Positions 21,463 to 29,405 of a stretch of DNA of 30,926 nt are shown here, piece by piece. The stretch's first letter is position 1. Each line of letters starts with the position of its first letter. A program made the position numbers and the translations under genes. Origin of the DNA: a virus; IMG/VR virus record IMGVR_UViG_3300047352_000079, positions 1-30,926 of that record, one strand, 5' to 3'. Below the pieces are notes generated by a model. That model saw nothing but the letters and a program-made list of their open reading frames with translations. It was not told where the DNA came from and did not search any database.

Positions 21463-23048
21463 TATCCGAGCATCCTAAAAAGATTTCCAATCCCCATGTC
21501 TTTACTTTGAAACGGTCGATTGAACTGAATTTTGCCACCTGTCAGTCCCTGATTTAAGTCACCTTGAGGTTTGAACTCTAGCGTACCACCACCAATTTCT
21601 GTTTGAAAAGGGTTGTCAAGGTTCATTAGGGTGTTTACAACACCAGGAGCAAAACCAGAGGCATCAGAAACTAAGTTATTCATAAACGCAGGACCTTCCT
21701 GAAAGTTGCCCTCTCCTGTAACTCTTTTACCACTTATTCCTTGGTCGGAAAGTGCGTCTTTAACAGACTCCATAAGCTTGTCTATTTCAAAACCCTTGGA
21801 AATATTAAGATCGTCACTTAGGTCGTAGGAAAGACCTCTAGCTGTGCCAGGGTAACTTACCTGAGCTTTTCCTGTAACTGAATCAAGAGTTACTTCACGT
21901 CCTTTATCAAGATGCTTCTGAAGGTCTTCTCGCTTATATGATGGAACACCTAGTTGCTCCAACCCATCCATCACACCAGGGTTACTTAAATCATAAACTT
22001 TTGCACTGGCTGTCGGGTCACTTATGCCTGACAGTTGCGGCGAAGCAGAAGAAGCTCCGTCCATACCACTCAACATCGCCGCCATCATACGGTCTTGCGT
22101 GAGAGGCTGAACTTCACTTAAATTCATTGTCTTCACTTCTTGCGCCGGACTTGGAATTGAAGGAGCCATGTTTTGACTAAGAGCGTCTGCTTGGCGAGGG
22201 TCAAAGCTAGGAATTGGTCCTTGGTTTTGCTGGGCAGCAACTTCAGGAGGGCTGAATTTGCTCGTGATAATATCTTTAGCCTGAATCAGTTGGTCTTTTA
22301 ATGTCTGACCAAGACCACCAACATCTGCACCACCTGTCAGCAAGCCCATTATACCACCGCCTCCGGCGACATCAGGATTTACCTGTGGGTCAAGTTGCGG
22401 GTCATACGCACCACCCATAGGGGCATAACCAACATTACCACCTTCAATCATAGAAACAGGAAGTCCAAGACCCATCACGGAAGACAACAAACGACCAGCA
22501 GTTTCCTGAGTGCTCATAGGTGTTATCTGCTTACGAACCTCACCCTGCGCGGTCATCTCACCTTCAGGCCCACCAAAAAGCTTACCAAAGCCTCTTCTTT
22601 GTGAAAGCTCGTCCTGACCCTCAAAATTACTGAAGCGTTGGAAGCCTGCGTCTAAAATGTTTTGAGCAGTGGTTGGGTCTAGGTTGTAATTAACCTTATC
22701 CGCACCAAAGATGTTGCTAAAGATACCTGTGTTGCCATAAGGATTTTGAAGACTTCTACCTGTCTGATCAAGATAGTCTTTATACTGCTGGCTGTTCCTA
22801 TCATAATCACCGCGACCAATTGTTGTGTCGCTGATTATTCTGCCGCCAGTGATTTTATTACCAGTGATTTGTGTGCCGCCGCCAGGTAATGATCTTCCAC
22901 GAGTAAAGGTTTGACCGCCACCATCGTTGTCACCGCCAGTGTCTCTGCTGCTTTGAAAACTAGACACCTGCTCCGCAGCCGAACGATCTGCCGCTCCAGA
23001 AGTAAAGCTTTCAGAACCACCGAAATCGTCGTAGCCATATTCTGACAT
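21462..23048 (-). CDS. Large virion-cluster protein of unknown function, 528 aa
   Basis: A long Gly-, Ser- and Gln-rich protein with little predicted core: the N-terminal 100 residues are low complexity (DTGGDNDGGGQTFTRG, QITGNKITGGRIISDT). Pro/Gln-rich linkers occur at about 270-300, and regular segments such as YKREDLQKHLDKGREVTLDS and LNISKGFEIDKLMESVKDAL lie in the second half. No enzyme motif stands out. Such flexible proteins are often packaged or ejected virion proteins. Its place between portal/holin and capsid clusters fits, but this is inference. It overlaps the 132-aa gene by 1 nt. Confidence 0.6.
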   Translation of the reverse strand: MSEYGYDDFGGSESFTSGAADRSAAEQVSSFQSSRDTGGDNDGGGQTFTRGRSLPGGGTQITGNKITGGRIISDTTIGRGDYDRNSQQYKDYLDQTGRSLQNPYGNTGIFSNIFGADKVNYNLDPTTAQNILDAGFQRFSNFEGQDELSQRRGFGKLFGGPEGEMTAQGEVRKQITPMSTQETAGRLLSSVMGLGLPVSMIEGGNVGYAPMGGAYDPQLDPQVNPDVAGGGGIMGLLTGGADVGGLGQTLKDQLIQAKDIITSKFSPPEVAAQQNQGPIPSFDPRQADALSQNMAPSIPSPAQEVKTMNLSEVQPLTQDRMMAAMLSGMDGASSASPQLSGISDPTASAKVYDLSNPGVMDGLEQLGVPSYKREDLQKHLDKGREVTLDSVTGKAQVSYPGTARGLSYDLSDDLNISKGFEIDKLMESVKDALSDQGISGKRVTGEGNFQEGPAFMNNLVSDASGFAPGVVNTLMNLDNPFQTEIGGGTLEFKPQGDLNQGLTGGKIQFNRPFQSKDMGIGNLFRMLG

Positions 23049-23446
23049 TATCTAATCTTCACTTCTTTCGCATCACGCATACACGCTTTACCCATACCGC
23101 GAACAAACATCTTACCGTCTTTTGCTGTAACAACCTTCTCGTCATCACCACGACGCTTCAGCCTTGCAGAACGCTTGGGAGCTTTTTCCATGTACTTTTC
23201 TAGCTTCTCTTCCCGCTCTAAAGCTTTCTCATAAGCTTCGCTGTCAAAACCACCCTCTAGCTGAAATCTGTCTTCTGCATTAGGACGTGCTTTCGGGCCA
23301 GTTACTGACTTGCCGTCTCTAGCTTTCATGTATTTGTTCATAACTTGTCTACCTCTTCCGTTGCCCCTACGTCCTTCTTTTACAAGGCGCTCGGCCTCGG
23401 CGTAAGAAATACCTAAATCATCTGCAAATTGTTTAATACGAGCCAT
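23048..23446 (-). CDS. Basic protein with N-terminal HTH-like helix, 132 aa
   Basis: The start MARIKQFADDLGISYAEAER followed by LVKEGRR resembles the short helical element found at the N-terminus of IF2-like and related proteins (K...A.DLGIS..EA..LV). The rest is basic and helical (FDSEAYEKALEREEKLEKYM, KAPKRSARLKRRGDDEK) and ends with KMFVRGMGKACMRDAKEVKI. The RGMGKA...G-like C-terminal motif is shared by several small phage proteins. DNA or RNA binding is possible from charge alone. It lies between the holin-like trio and the 528-aa gene. Confidence 0.65.
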   Translation of the reverse strand: MARIKQFADDLGISYAEAERLVKEGRRGNGRGRQVMNKYMKARDGKSVTGPKARPNAEDRFQLEGGFDSEAYEKALEREEKLEKYMEKAPKRSARLKRRGDDEKVVTAKDGKMFVRGMGKACMRDAKEVKIR

Positions 23447-23460
23447 GAACCTATTCTACA

Positions 23461-23664
23461 CTATTTCTCGTGATTGAGCCATACCGCAAACGCACCTGTC
23501 ATCGCGCCAGACACAACACTAACCAGTGACGCCTGTTGTGTTGTTGGGTCGGGTAATGTCATAAACCACTCCACTACCCGCCAAGCGGATATTGAGAGCA
23601 TAATCATCATCAAGCGAGGAAGTATCTTCCACTTGAGAAACCTCTCCATTGTTAGTTCCGCCAT
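23461..23664 (-). CDS. Small two-helix membrane protein, 67 aa
   Basis: Two hydrophobic segments: about residues 13-30 (KILPRLMMIMLSISAWRVVE) and 45-62 (SLVSVVSGAMTGAFAVWL), joined by a polar turn FMTLPDPTTQQ. It ends with NHEK. Two-helix topology and location directly after the holin-like gene suggest an accessory holin or antiholin; marine phages often carry such a companion. Ribosome-binding site AAGGAC lies before the ATG, and the start is 22 nt after the previous stop. Assignment is from topology only. Confidence 0.65.
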   Translation of the reverse strand: MAELTMERFLKWKILPRLMMIMLSISAWRVVEWFMTLPDPTTQQASLVSVVSGAMTGAFAVWLNHEK

Positions 23665-23685
23665 CGTCCTTGTCCTTATCCTGCA

Positions 23686-24030
23686 TTACTTCTTCCTAAA
23701 CTTATCCAGTCCCTTAATTCCTAGTGCCGCACTACACACAAGGAAAACTAAATACTGATACCAGTCTGGCAGTTCATTCAAGCGGTCAAAGCCGTTCTTA
23801 ACAACCTCTTCCATACCGGGAACGAAAACCATTATAACAGGTATTAGAACAATCACGGTGACGATTTCATCCTTGATTGAGGACTTCGTAGACTCAGCCA
23901 TGATTAGCTCCCACTTGCTATCATGCTGGGCAGCGGTCTTCATAATCTCTGACTTAGCTTTTTCTTTCTCTACTTTGCCTTCAAGAAAGGTAGTAGCAAG
24001 ATTACCTACAACACCTAATAACTGTATCAT
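23686..24030 (-). CDS. Holin of the three-helix gene-transfer-agent type, 114 aa
   Basis: An N-terminal amphipathic or membrane segment (MIQLLGVVGNLATTFLEGKV) is followed by a charged stretch with SKWELIMAESTKSSIKDEIV. A hydrophobic helix (about residues 55-72, TVIVLIPVIMVFVPGMEEVV) is next, then a second (about 90-106, WYQYLVFLVCSAALGIKGLD). The W-E....A...S.KDE, then P.....PG......F..L...P.WYQ...G pattern matches the GTA-type holin family, membrane proteins that permeabilise the inner membrane for lysis. It overlaps the previous gene by 4 nt. No endolysin is visible nearby. Confidence 0.78.
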   Translation of the reverse strand: MIQLLGVVGNLATTFLEGKVEKEKAKSEIMKTAAQHDSKWELIMAESTKSSIKDEIVTVIVLIPVIMVFVPGMEEVVKNGFDRLNELPDWYQYLVFLVCSAALGIKGLDKFRKK

Positions 24031-24224
24031 TTTTCACTCGCATCATTAAGAAGGATAAACTCTAGCCGCTGAATAGCCATCTTCATCTCTTGGATAGCAT
24101 CCTTATCAGCATGGCTGACTTGCATACCATTGACGGCTAGCGACAGGTCGTAGGTGGTTTTCAGATTCCAACCAGCCAGAGCAATAATGAGAGCCATGAG
24201 GCCAGTGATAATCTGTCTTTCCAT
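24027..24224 (-). CDS. Small single-helix membrane protein, 65 aa
   Basis: An N-terminal transmembrane helix (about residues 5-20, IITGLMALIIALAGWNLKTT) is followed by a charged helical region that could be a coiled coil (ADKDAIQEMKMAIQRLEFIL). This is the layout of small lysis accessory proteins, e.g. an i-spanin or antiholin. It is short, and no outer-membrane partner is seen. It starts 6 nt after the portal stop and overlaps the holin gene by 4 nt, so it is probably part of the same functional group. The role is inferred. Confidence 0.62.
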   Translation of the reverse strand: MERQIITGLMALIIALAGWNLKTTYDLSLAVNGMQVSHADKDAIQEMKMAIQRLEFILLNDASEK

Positions 24225-24230
24225 TAGCCG

Positions 24231-26633
24231 CTACTGCCCTCTTTTCAGGTCTGCCTGTGTGTCAATACGATATACGTTAACCAAGTTACGGTCGTCAGCA
24301 ATCTGCTCCTGCAAGTTCTGACGCTGCTGTGCTAGGTCATAAGCCTGCATCAGCTTGGCCTGATCAATCTGGAAGTCCATCGCATCGTTCATAGCCTTGC
24401 GCTGTATTTCCTGAGTATCGTTCTGTAACTCCTGCTGGCGGATAGCTACAAGTGGGTCAGGCTGCTGCGGCGGTGTCAGAAGCGGGGCTAACTGCTCTGT
24501 GGTGTCCGCAATCTGCTGTGCAACCGCTGCTTCCAATGCGGCTGGGTCAATCTGTGGAACAGCCTCACCTTGCATCTGAGCCTGCTGCATAACGCCATTA
24601 AACATCTCCTGCACCAAATCACGAGCATGCATAGCCACATGCTCTTGAACATGGGCCTGTAAAAGCATAAACGCCTGTGGGTTAGAAGCCGTAGCTGGCT
24701 GCTGCAACATAGCAGCGTGAACACGAATATGTGCCATGTGGTCTTGTGGCGGAAACGCCTGTAATGGCTGTCCCATCAAAACCTTTGCATTCTCCGTGCC
24801 GGGGTCCATAGGCTGTGGTGGCTGTGGTGGCGGCAAGATATTGTCAATGTTCTTAATATCCAGAGCGTCATACATACGGCGATACGCCTCATACATATTG
24901 TGCATCTGCGGAGCAGCCTGCGCCAACTGAAGCTGCGTCTGTGCCAAAGACAAACGCTGCGCCATAGAAAAGATTGATGGGTCAGATACAGGAAGTACAT
25001 CCACACGACCATCAAAGTCCTGCGCCATAATATCCGGCGGGACGTTCGCCCCAATCATGTATGGATAAGGAACAGGATTGTTCGAGAAAATCTCCGCAAG
25101 CAACCTAAACTCGTTCTTCTGAGCATAATGCAACCGCTTGTGGATGCTGCTGATTACCTTTGAACCTTGCTCAATAAGCGCAACAGTCGTACCAACTGGA
25201 GCCTGCGCATTAACATCTGCGACCTTTGTGTCTGCCACCTGTGCAAATCTTCTACCAGAATCGACGATAACTCCCAAAAGCTGGGCAAGGGTGCCCGATG
25301 GCTCTTTGTATGGTAAAGGAATAATGGCATTACGAATATCCCCACCAGGAGCGTCAAGATCGCGGAACTCACCAGGATTAACAGGCTCGTCATCATTGCG
25401 AATGCGAACACCCCGTGCCTTGAAACCACCCGGTAAATTCGCCAAAGTACCCGCATCAATAAGCTGACGTAAGATAGAAGTGGCTGCACGAGACAATCCT
25501 CCAATCATATGCAACAAACCAAAGCCATAAAAACCAAAGCCCGGCAGAAACTTGTAGTGAACAAAATACTGACGCTTGCGACGAAGAGGGTCCGTCTCAC
25601 GCCAGTTACGAACTATTGATAAAATCTGTCCCGAAGCTTCGTCCATAGTGACGATGTATGGAAGCCGGATACCTGTCGGCTCACCCATCTCGTCCATATC
25701 CTCAAATCCCTCAAGGTCCAAATCCACATGGATTTCATGTAACGTGTAAACCTCATCAGAATATCCCGGACGTAACCCCTGTATCTCGTCAGCCTTGCCC
25801 CGAATTGTTGAATCAGACTCGTCATCCTCAGAAACAGATAATGATACATCACGATAAATACCTCCAACCTGCATCTTGCGGATTTCATTCTCAGTCATCC
25901 GAACAACATGCGTGTAACGCTCCGCTGTCTGCAAATCCGTCGCGCTGTACGGCACAACTAAATCTTCAGCAGGAACAAACTTCGACACAGCCCTCTGCCG
26001 CATCGGGTCAAAATAAATCTTCTTAAATGTAGAACCAGTAATCGGTAAGTAAAACAACATCTGGTCAGTGTCGAGGTCATACTCCTCCATAACCTCAGTA
26101 ACCTGATAGTTCATAAAGTCCTTAACACGCTGTGCCTGATCCTCAACTTCCTTAGTCTGCTGACCAACTATCTGCGTCTTTACAGGCCCACCAGGAGGTA
26201 ACATCTCCTTGTATGCCTGCGCCTGAAACTGCGTCACAGCCTCCGACAATAACGGATGCGTTACACCAGAAGCACCCATAAATGGCTCATTGCGCTCCTC
26301 GTAATTAATACCAAGTAACGTCAAACCCTTGGCAATGGTCTCCTGCCACTCGTCCCGTGAACCCTGATCCTCATCTACCTTAGATCCAAGGTCCGAGGAC
26401 AAAGCTCCAAGTATCGAGTCATCTAATACCTCAGATAAGTTAGCGTTGTGGTCGTAAACCTCTGCCTCAACCTCTAAACCCTCTTCCTCACCCATCATTA
26501 CAACATTGGGCGGAAGCTCATCTTCCTCGAATAACGGTACTTGGACCTCAGTTTCTAGGTCCGCGAAACTCGGTCCGCCTGCACCCATTGATTCTTCTAC
26601 CATTCCGGCTAAAGGTTTTGGAGGTAACGCCAT
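24231..26633 (-). CDS. Portal protein, 800 aa
   Basis: A large portal of the P22/podovirus kind. An acidic N-terminus (residues 1-75) precedes the core: VEDQAQRVKDFMNYQV, FYLPITGSTFKKIYFDPMRQ, VSKFVPAEDLVVPYSATDLQ and TERYTHVVRMTENEIRKMQ (about residues 160-255). A wing/stem region (VHYKFLPGFGFYGFGLLHMI, LRQLIDAGTLANLPGGFKAR) follows, together with ADTKVADVNAQAPVGTTVAL. The last 150 residues are Gln-rich and helical (QQEQLQNDTQEIQ-like), as expected for the barrel domain. It is the DNA entry and exit ring of the head and partner of TerL. It lies two genes downstream of terL and overlaps the metalloprotease-like gene by 1 nt. Confidence 0.87.
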   Translation of the reverse strand: MALPPKPLAGMVEESMGAGGPSFADLETEVQVPLFEEDELPPNVVMMGEEEGLEVEAEVYDHNANLSEVLDDSILGALSSDLGSKVDEDQGSRDEWQETIAKGLTLLGINYEERNEPFMGASGVTHPLLSEAVTQFQAQAYKEMLPPGGPVKTQIVGQQTKEVEDQAQRVKDFMNYQVTEVMEEYDLDTDQMLFYLPITGSTFKKIYFDPMRQRAVSKFVPAEDLVVPYSATDLQTAERYTHVVRMTENEIRKMQVGGIYRDVSLSVSEDDESDSTIRGKADEIQGLRPGYSDEVYTLHEIHVDLDLEGFEDMDEMGEPTGIRLPYIVTMDEASGQILSIVRNWRETDPLRRKRQYFVHYKFLPGFGFYGFGLLHMIGGLSRAATSILRQLIDAGTLANLPGGFKARGVRIRNDDEPVNPGEFRDLDAPGGDIRNAIIPLPYKEPSGTLAQLLGVIVDSGRRFAQVADTKVADVNAQAPVGTTVALIEQGSKVISSIHKRLHYAQKNEFRLLAEIFSNNPVPYPYMIGANVPPDIMAQDFDGRVDVLPVSDPSIFSMAQRLSLAQTQLQLAQAAPQMHNMYEAYRRMYDALDIKNIDNILPPPQPPQPMDPGTENAKVLMGQPLQAFPPQDHMAHIRVHAAMLQQPATASNPQAFMLLQAHVQEHVAMHARDLVQEMFNGVMQQAQMQGEAVPQIDPAALEAAVAQQIADTTEQLAPLLTPPQQPDPLVAIRQQELQNDTQEIQRKAMNDAMDFQIDQAKLMQAYDLAQQRQNLQEQIADDRNLVNVYRIDTQADLKRGQ

Positions 26634-27466
26634 TATTTAAATATCCCTAATACTCGTTCCATCATTGTAGGTTTTGGTGGTTCGTACTTAAATCTTCCTT
26701 GAGTCGCCTGTGGGGGAACCCCTCGTTGTCGCAACATTGTCAAGGCAGCTTCGTCTACACGTTTCAGTTCTTTTTCTGAAAAATACGGATATTTCTCAGA
26801 AAGGTCTACGTCGGATTGCTGTAAAACAGGAACACCCTGCTCACGAATAGAACGAGCCTCCATTAAATCCATAATGTCTTCTTCATCCATAGCATACTCA
26901 AACTTATAGTCTAAGTCTTGCATTATCTTTGAAGCCCCCAAGTGGCCTAACTCGTGCATTAAAGTTGTGAGTCCTTGTCGTGGCTTAGTGTATTCGTTTT
27001 CGCCACCATATTCTTTTTTGAATTTTAATTTTCCGTCCTCTGTAGCAATTCCTTGCTGAAAAAACACGGCTGCGCCTTCGGAACTCGGTAACAAGGTTTC
27101 GATGCCCTGTTTAGCAAGGTCTTCTCTCCAATCGGAGAGATCGTCAGTATATTCATTTTTGGGGTCAAGACTGTCTGGGGTAACCATTTCTCCATAAAGA
27201 TTGTAGGCAGGAGCAACATCAGCGTCCCCAACAATATAGGAATATATCTCGCCGCCCGGTGTTCCATCCGCTGCTTCTCCTCGTTCTATTATATCAAAAC
27301 CCAAACGAGCCAAAGGGTTGTCGATGAAATACGGCTCTAGCTCCGCTCTCATCTCAAGCATAGCCATCTGGTCACGATGCTTCTTGGTCTTCTCGTCTAG
27401 CTCCGGGACCTTCAGTTTGTTTTCCTTCAGGTCCTTCTTAACTAAATCTTTGGCAGTTTTAGCCAT
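26633..27466 (-). CDS. HELGH metalloprotease-like protein, 277 aa
   Basis: The zinc-binding signature LTTLMHELGHLGASKI (HELGH at residues 171-175) lies in a predicted helix. Acidic residues downstream at about 194-203 (MDEEDIMDLMEARS) include candidates for a third ligand. Upstream there is a charged N-terminal 45 residues (KDLVKKDLKENKLKVPELDE), then a mixed domain with GGEIYSYIVGDADVAPAYNL. The family is not known to me. Being encoded between terL and portal, it may be a virion-associated or head-maturation protease, or a large-domain protein that merely keeps the motif. Only zinc-peptidase-like identity is supported by sequence. It overlaps both neighbours by 1 nt. Confidence 0.68.
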   Translation of the reverse strand: MAKTAKDLVKKDLKENKLKVPELDEKTKKHRDQMAMLEMRAELEPYFIDNPLARLGFDIIERGEAADGTPGGEIYSYIVGDADVAPAYNLYGEMVTPDSLDPKNEYTDDLSDWREDLAKQGIETLLPSSEGAAVFFQQGIATEDGKLKFKKEYGGENEYTKPRQGLTTLMHELGHLGASKIMQDLDYKFEYAMDEEDIMDLMEARSIREQGVPVLQQSDVDLSEKYPYFSEKELKRVDEAALTMLRQRGVPPQATQGRFKYEPPKPTMMERVLGIFK

Positions 27467-27615
27467 TACTTACTACCTTTAGTACCTTTTCCTGTACCTT
27501 TTTTGGTGCCCTTGCCAATCTTCACAGTGGCAGGCTTTGGCTTCATGTAGATGCCCTTGGTGTACTCGTTCAGTAAATGACCACCAAGGTCGTACTTAAA
27601 TGGATCGCTAGACAT
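27466..27615 (-). CDS. Small basic protein between terL and the HELGH gene, 49 aa
   Basis: Too short for a standard ORF cut-off, but its ATG overlaps the terL stop (TAATG) and its own stop overlaps the next ATG in the same way. It begins MSSDPFKYDLGGHLLNEYTK and ends in a repetitive Lys/Gly/Thr stretch (KIGKGTKKGTGKGTKGSK). Tight coupling on both sides is the main evidence that it is translated. The GK-rich tail could bind DNA or be flexible; no function can be assigned. Confidence 0.62.
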   Translation of the reverse strand: MSSDPFKYDLGGHLLNEYTKGIYMKPKPATVKIGKGTKKGTGKGTKGSK

Positions 27616-29105
27616 TAGTAATACTCTCTCTTCCGTGGAACGTAATCGTCTTCAAACTCTTCGCCGTCGAGCCGGATAAAACCACCCTGACGAAAACGCA
27701 TGAGCGCCATAGTCATACTATCACAAAAGTCATCATGGTCGCCATTAGGAAATGAGGCAACCTCCTCGATAACTTCGTCAGCAAACTTTTCCCCCGCAGG
27801 ATACCACACTTTTCCCGATTCAAAAATAGGGGATACAATGTGCATACGCGCTGTCTTGTCTAATCCGCCCCCACCCTTTCGGCGACCGGGGCTAAAAGTA
27901 GCCACAGGGAGGTTCAGTAACCTCATTTCATCCGCCAAAGGCTGACCAGACGCCTTCGCCTCAATCAACATCAACTCTGGGTCCCAATACTCAAACTCTT
28001 CACGCGCTATGGTTTTAAGCTCCGGGAAGTTCCAACGACCCTTCTTGGCATCCAGCAAAATTAAATGCTCCTCACCATTGTCAAAAGGTCTAAAAACACC
28101 CCACGTCGTGATGGCAGAGTAGTCAGCCGTCTCTCTTTTACTGTACGCCGTGTCATACGACTGAATAATATAGTCAAGATCAGGAACATCTTCCTCTTCC
28201 CACTCTCTCCACCACTCCCGCTTGACCATCGCAGTCTCTTCAGAAGTAGGATTTTGCTGCCACTGCGCATTCCATTTGCCCACGGACAACGATGCCTTGA
28301 CCTTTAATAGCTCATCCTTCTTCCAAAATTCAGGCCATAATGGTTCCCCCGAAGGCATAATCGCAGGAAACTCGACTACCTCCCACTGGTCAGACATCAT
28401 GTCCTTACCCATCGCCGTCAGTAACCTGCCAGTAATGTCCTTCTTAGACCACCGGGTCTGAACAATAATAATACTGCCCCCAGGCTGAAGCCTCTGTCTA
28501 GGACCCGAAGTGTACCACTCATACGCATTGTCATAAGCAGTCGTGGACAAAGCATCCTGCTCCGAGTGCGGGTCATCAATAATCAATAAATCCGCACCTC
28601 GGCCCGTCATCGCCGCTCCTACACCCGCAGCAAAGTATTCTCCGCCCGCGTTTGTCTCCCATCGGCCCGCTGCCTGACTGTCAGCCTTTAACTCCGTATC
28701 AGGAAATACTTCCTTATATACAGGGTCAGCAATCAAATCACGAACCTTACGACCAAACCTAACAGCAAGTTCCGTGTTCATTGTGGCCTGAATGATTTTT
28801 AACTTGGGGTTCCTACCAAGAAACCAAGACGGCATGAGATAGGATGCAAATTCTGATTTAGAATGTCGGGGTGGCATGTTGACAATCAGTCTTTTCAGTT
28901 CGCCACTGGCAATCCGCTCTAGCTTTTCCGCTATGATTCTATGATGGGTCCCCTCTATGAAACCATCGTAGACATGATGGACGTAAGCCATGAATTCTTC
29001 TTGGGCACGACCTCGCATCTCAAGACGCTTGGCTTGGTCTTCAAGAAGATAAATCTCTTTTAATACCTCATCGGGTATTAGCTCTAGGGCAGCGTTGTTC
29101 TCCAT
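27615..29105 (-). CDS. terL: Terminase large subunit, 496 aa
   Basis: The ATPase half shows the Walker A variant MPPRHSKS (about residues 77-84), a Walker B LLIIDDPH (about 173-180) and the coupling-type segment SIIIVQTRWSKKDITGRL (about 211-228). The nuclease half carries YDTAYSKRETADYSAI (acidic residue near 318), LMLIEAKASGQPLADE (near 379-394) and GDHDDFCDSMTMAL (near 455-468), three acidic clusters expected for an RNase H-like headful or cos nuclease. An upstream TTG at 29141 is possible, but the ATG at 29105 is favoured. It is the first gene of the late block. No small terminase subunit is seen upstream in this window. Confidence 0.9.
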   Translation of the reverse strand: MENNAALELIPDEVLKEIYLLEDQAKRLEMRGRAQEEFMAYVHHVYDGFIEGTHHRIIAEKLERIASGELKRLIVNMPPRHSKSEFASYLMPSWFLGRNPKLKIIQATMNTELAVRFGRKVRDLIADPVYKEVFPDTELKADSQAAGRWETNAGGEYFAAGVGAAMTGRGADLLIIDDPHSEQDALSTTAYDNAYEWYTSGPRQRLQPGGSIIIVQTRWSKKDITGRLLTAMGKDMMSDQWEVVEFPAIMPSGEPLWPEFWKKDELLKVKASLSVGKWNAQWQQNPTSEETAMVKREWWREWEEEDVPDLDYIIQSYDTAYSKRETADYSAITTWGVFRPFDNGEEHLILLDAKKGRWNFPELKTIAREEFEYWDPELMLIEAKASGQPLADEMRLLNLPVATFSPGRRKGGGGLDKTARMHIVSPIFESGKVWYPAGEKFADEVIEEVASFPNGDHDDFCDSMTMALMRFRQGGFIRLDGEEFEDDYVPRKREYY

Positions 29106-29163
29106 GCCTCGAACGATAATATATCTGAATGAATTTATCAACCCAACGACACGACACGACTGC

Positions 29164-29178
29164 GAATGACTCGCATTC
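29164..29178. repeat. Inverted repeat GAATG-N5-CATTC
   Basis: A perfect 5-bp inverted repeat with a 5-nt centre, itself containing a second pairing option (GCGA/TCGC). It follows directly after three tandem ACGAC repeats and lies 60-70 nt upstream of terL. It might be an operator for leftward late transcription, but such a short repeat can occur by chance. Confidence 0.35.
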
Positions 29179-29316
29179 TCATATAAGGGGGTGGGGGGTA
29201 CGCGACGGGCAAAAACTGATTACCAATTCGCCCCAGTAACCCCAAGCTAGGGGGGCTGATAACCTATAGTTGTATAAAAAAAGTTTTATTCAACCGAATT
29301 AAATGCATTTAGTGTA

Positions 29317-29345
29317 TTGACCAACCATTAGATATGATATCTAAT
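29317..29345 (+). promoter_or_regulatory. Sigma70-type promoter for the rightward early genes
   Basis: The -35 box TTGACC (5 of 6) at 29317-29322 and the -10 box TCTAAT (5 of 6) at 29340-29345 are separated by exactly 17 nt. Predicted transcription start is near 29352, giving a leader of about 54 nt before the ATG at 29406. The boxes overlap nested palindromes, suggesting repression or activation at this site. Confidence 0.62.
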
Positions 29346-29356
29346 ACCTGTATTAG
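29327..29356. promoter_or_regulatory. Nested palindromes overlapping the promoter (candidate operator)
   Basis: A 19-bp palindrome (9-bp arms ATTAGATAT/ATATCTAAT, one central base) at 29327-29345 is followed by a 16-bp one (7-bp arms CTAATAC/GTATTAG, two central bases) at 29341-29356. They share CTAAT, so three alternating half-sites cover the -10 and start region. This is the expected form of a repressor operator. Confidence 0.55.
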
Positions 29357-29405
29357 ACGCGAACCAGAACGGAAGGCGTCAAAAAAATGACACGGGAGAA
29401 ATGTC

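Larger units (their letters stand above)
29106..29405. other. Divergent intergenic control region
   Basis: About 300 nt with no convincing gene, between terL (leftward) and the rightward small genes. It holds three tandem ACGAC units (29146-29160), an inverted repeat GAATG-N5-CATTC (29164-29178), G-runs at 29187-29198 and 29250-29255, an A/T-rich stretch (29270-29290) and the promoter with nested palindromes described separately. A possible leftward -10 box, TATATT, lies at 29118-29123, with a weak TTGGGT 17 nt upstream of it. Confidence 0.6.

Noticed and set aside
24027-24224. Calling the 65-aa protein an i-spanin
   Set aside because: It has the right topology, but it is very short and no outer-membrane lipoprotein partner with a lipobox was seen.
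29106-29141. terL start at TTG 29141 and a leftward promoter with TATATT at 29118-29123
   Set aside because: The TTG start has no clear ribosome-binding site. The -35 partner (TTGGGT) matches only 3 of 6, and the resulting leader would be about 10 nt, so neither is called as a feature.
29187-29212. G-quadruplex in the divergent region
   Set aside because: Only three G-runs, the last short and distant. Two-layer folding is possible, but there is no evidence of use.
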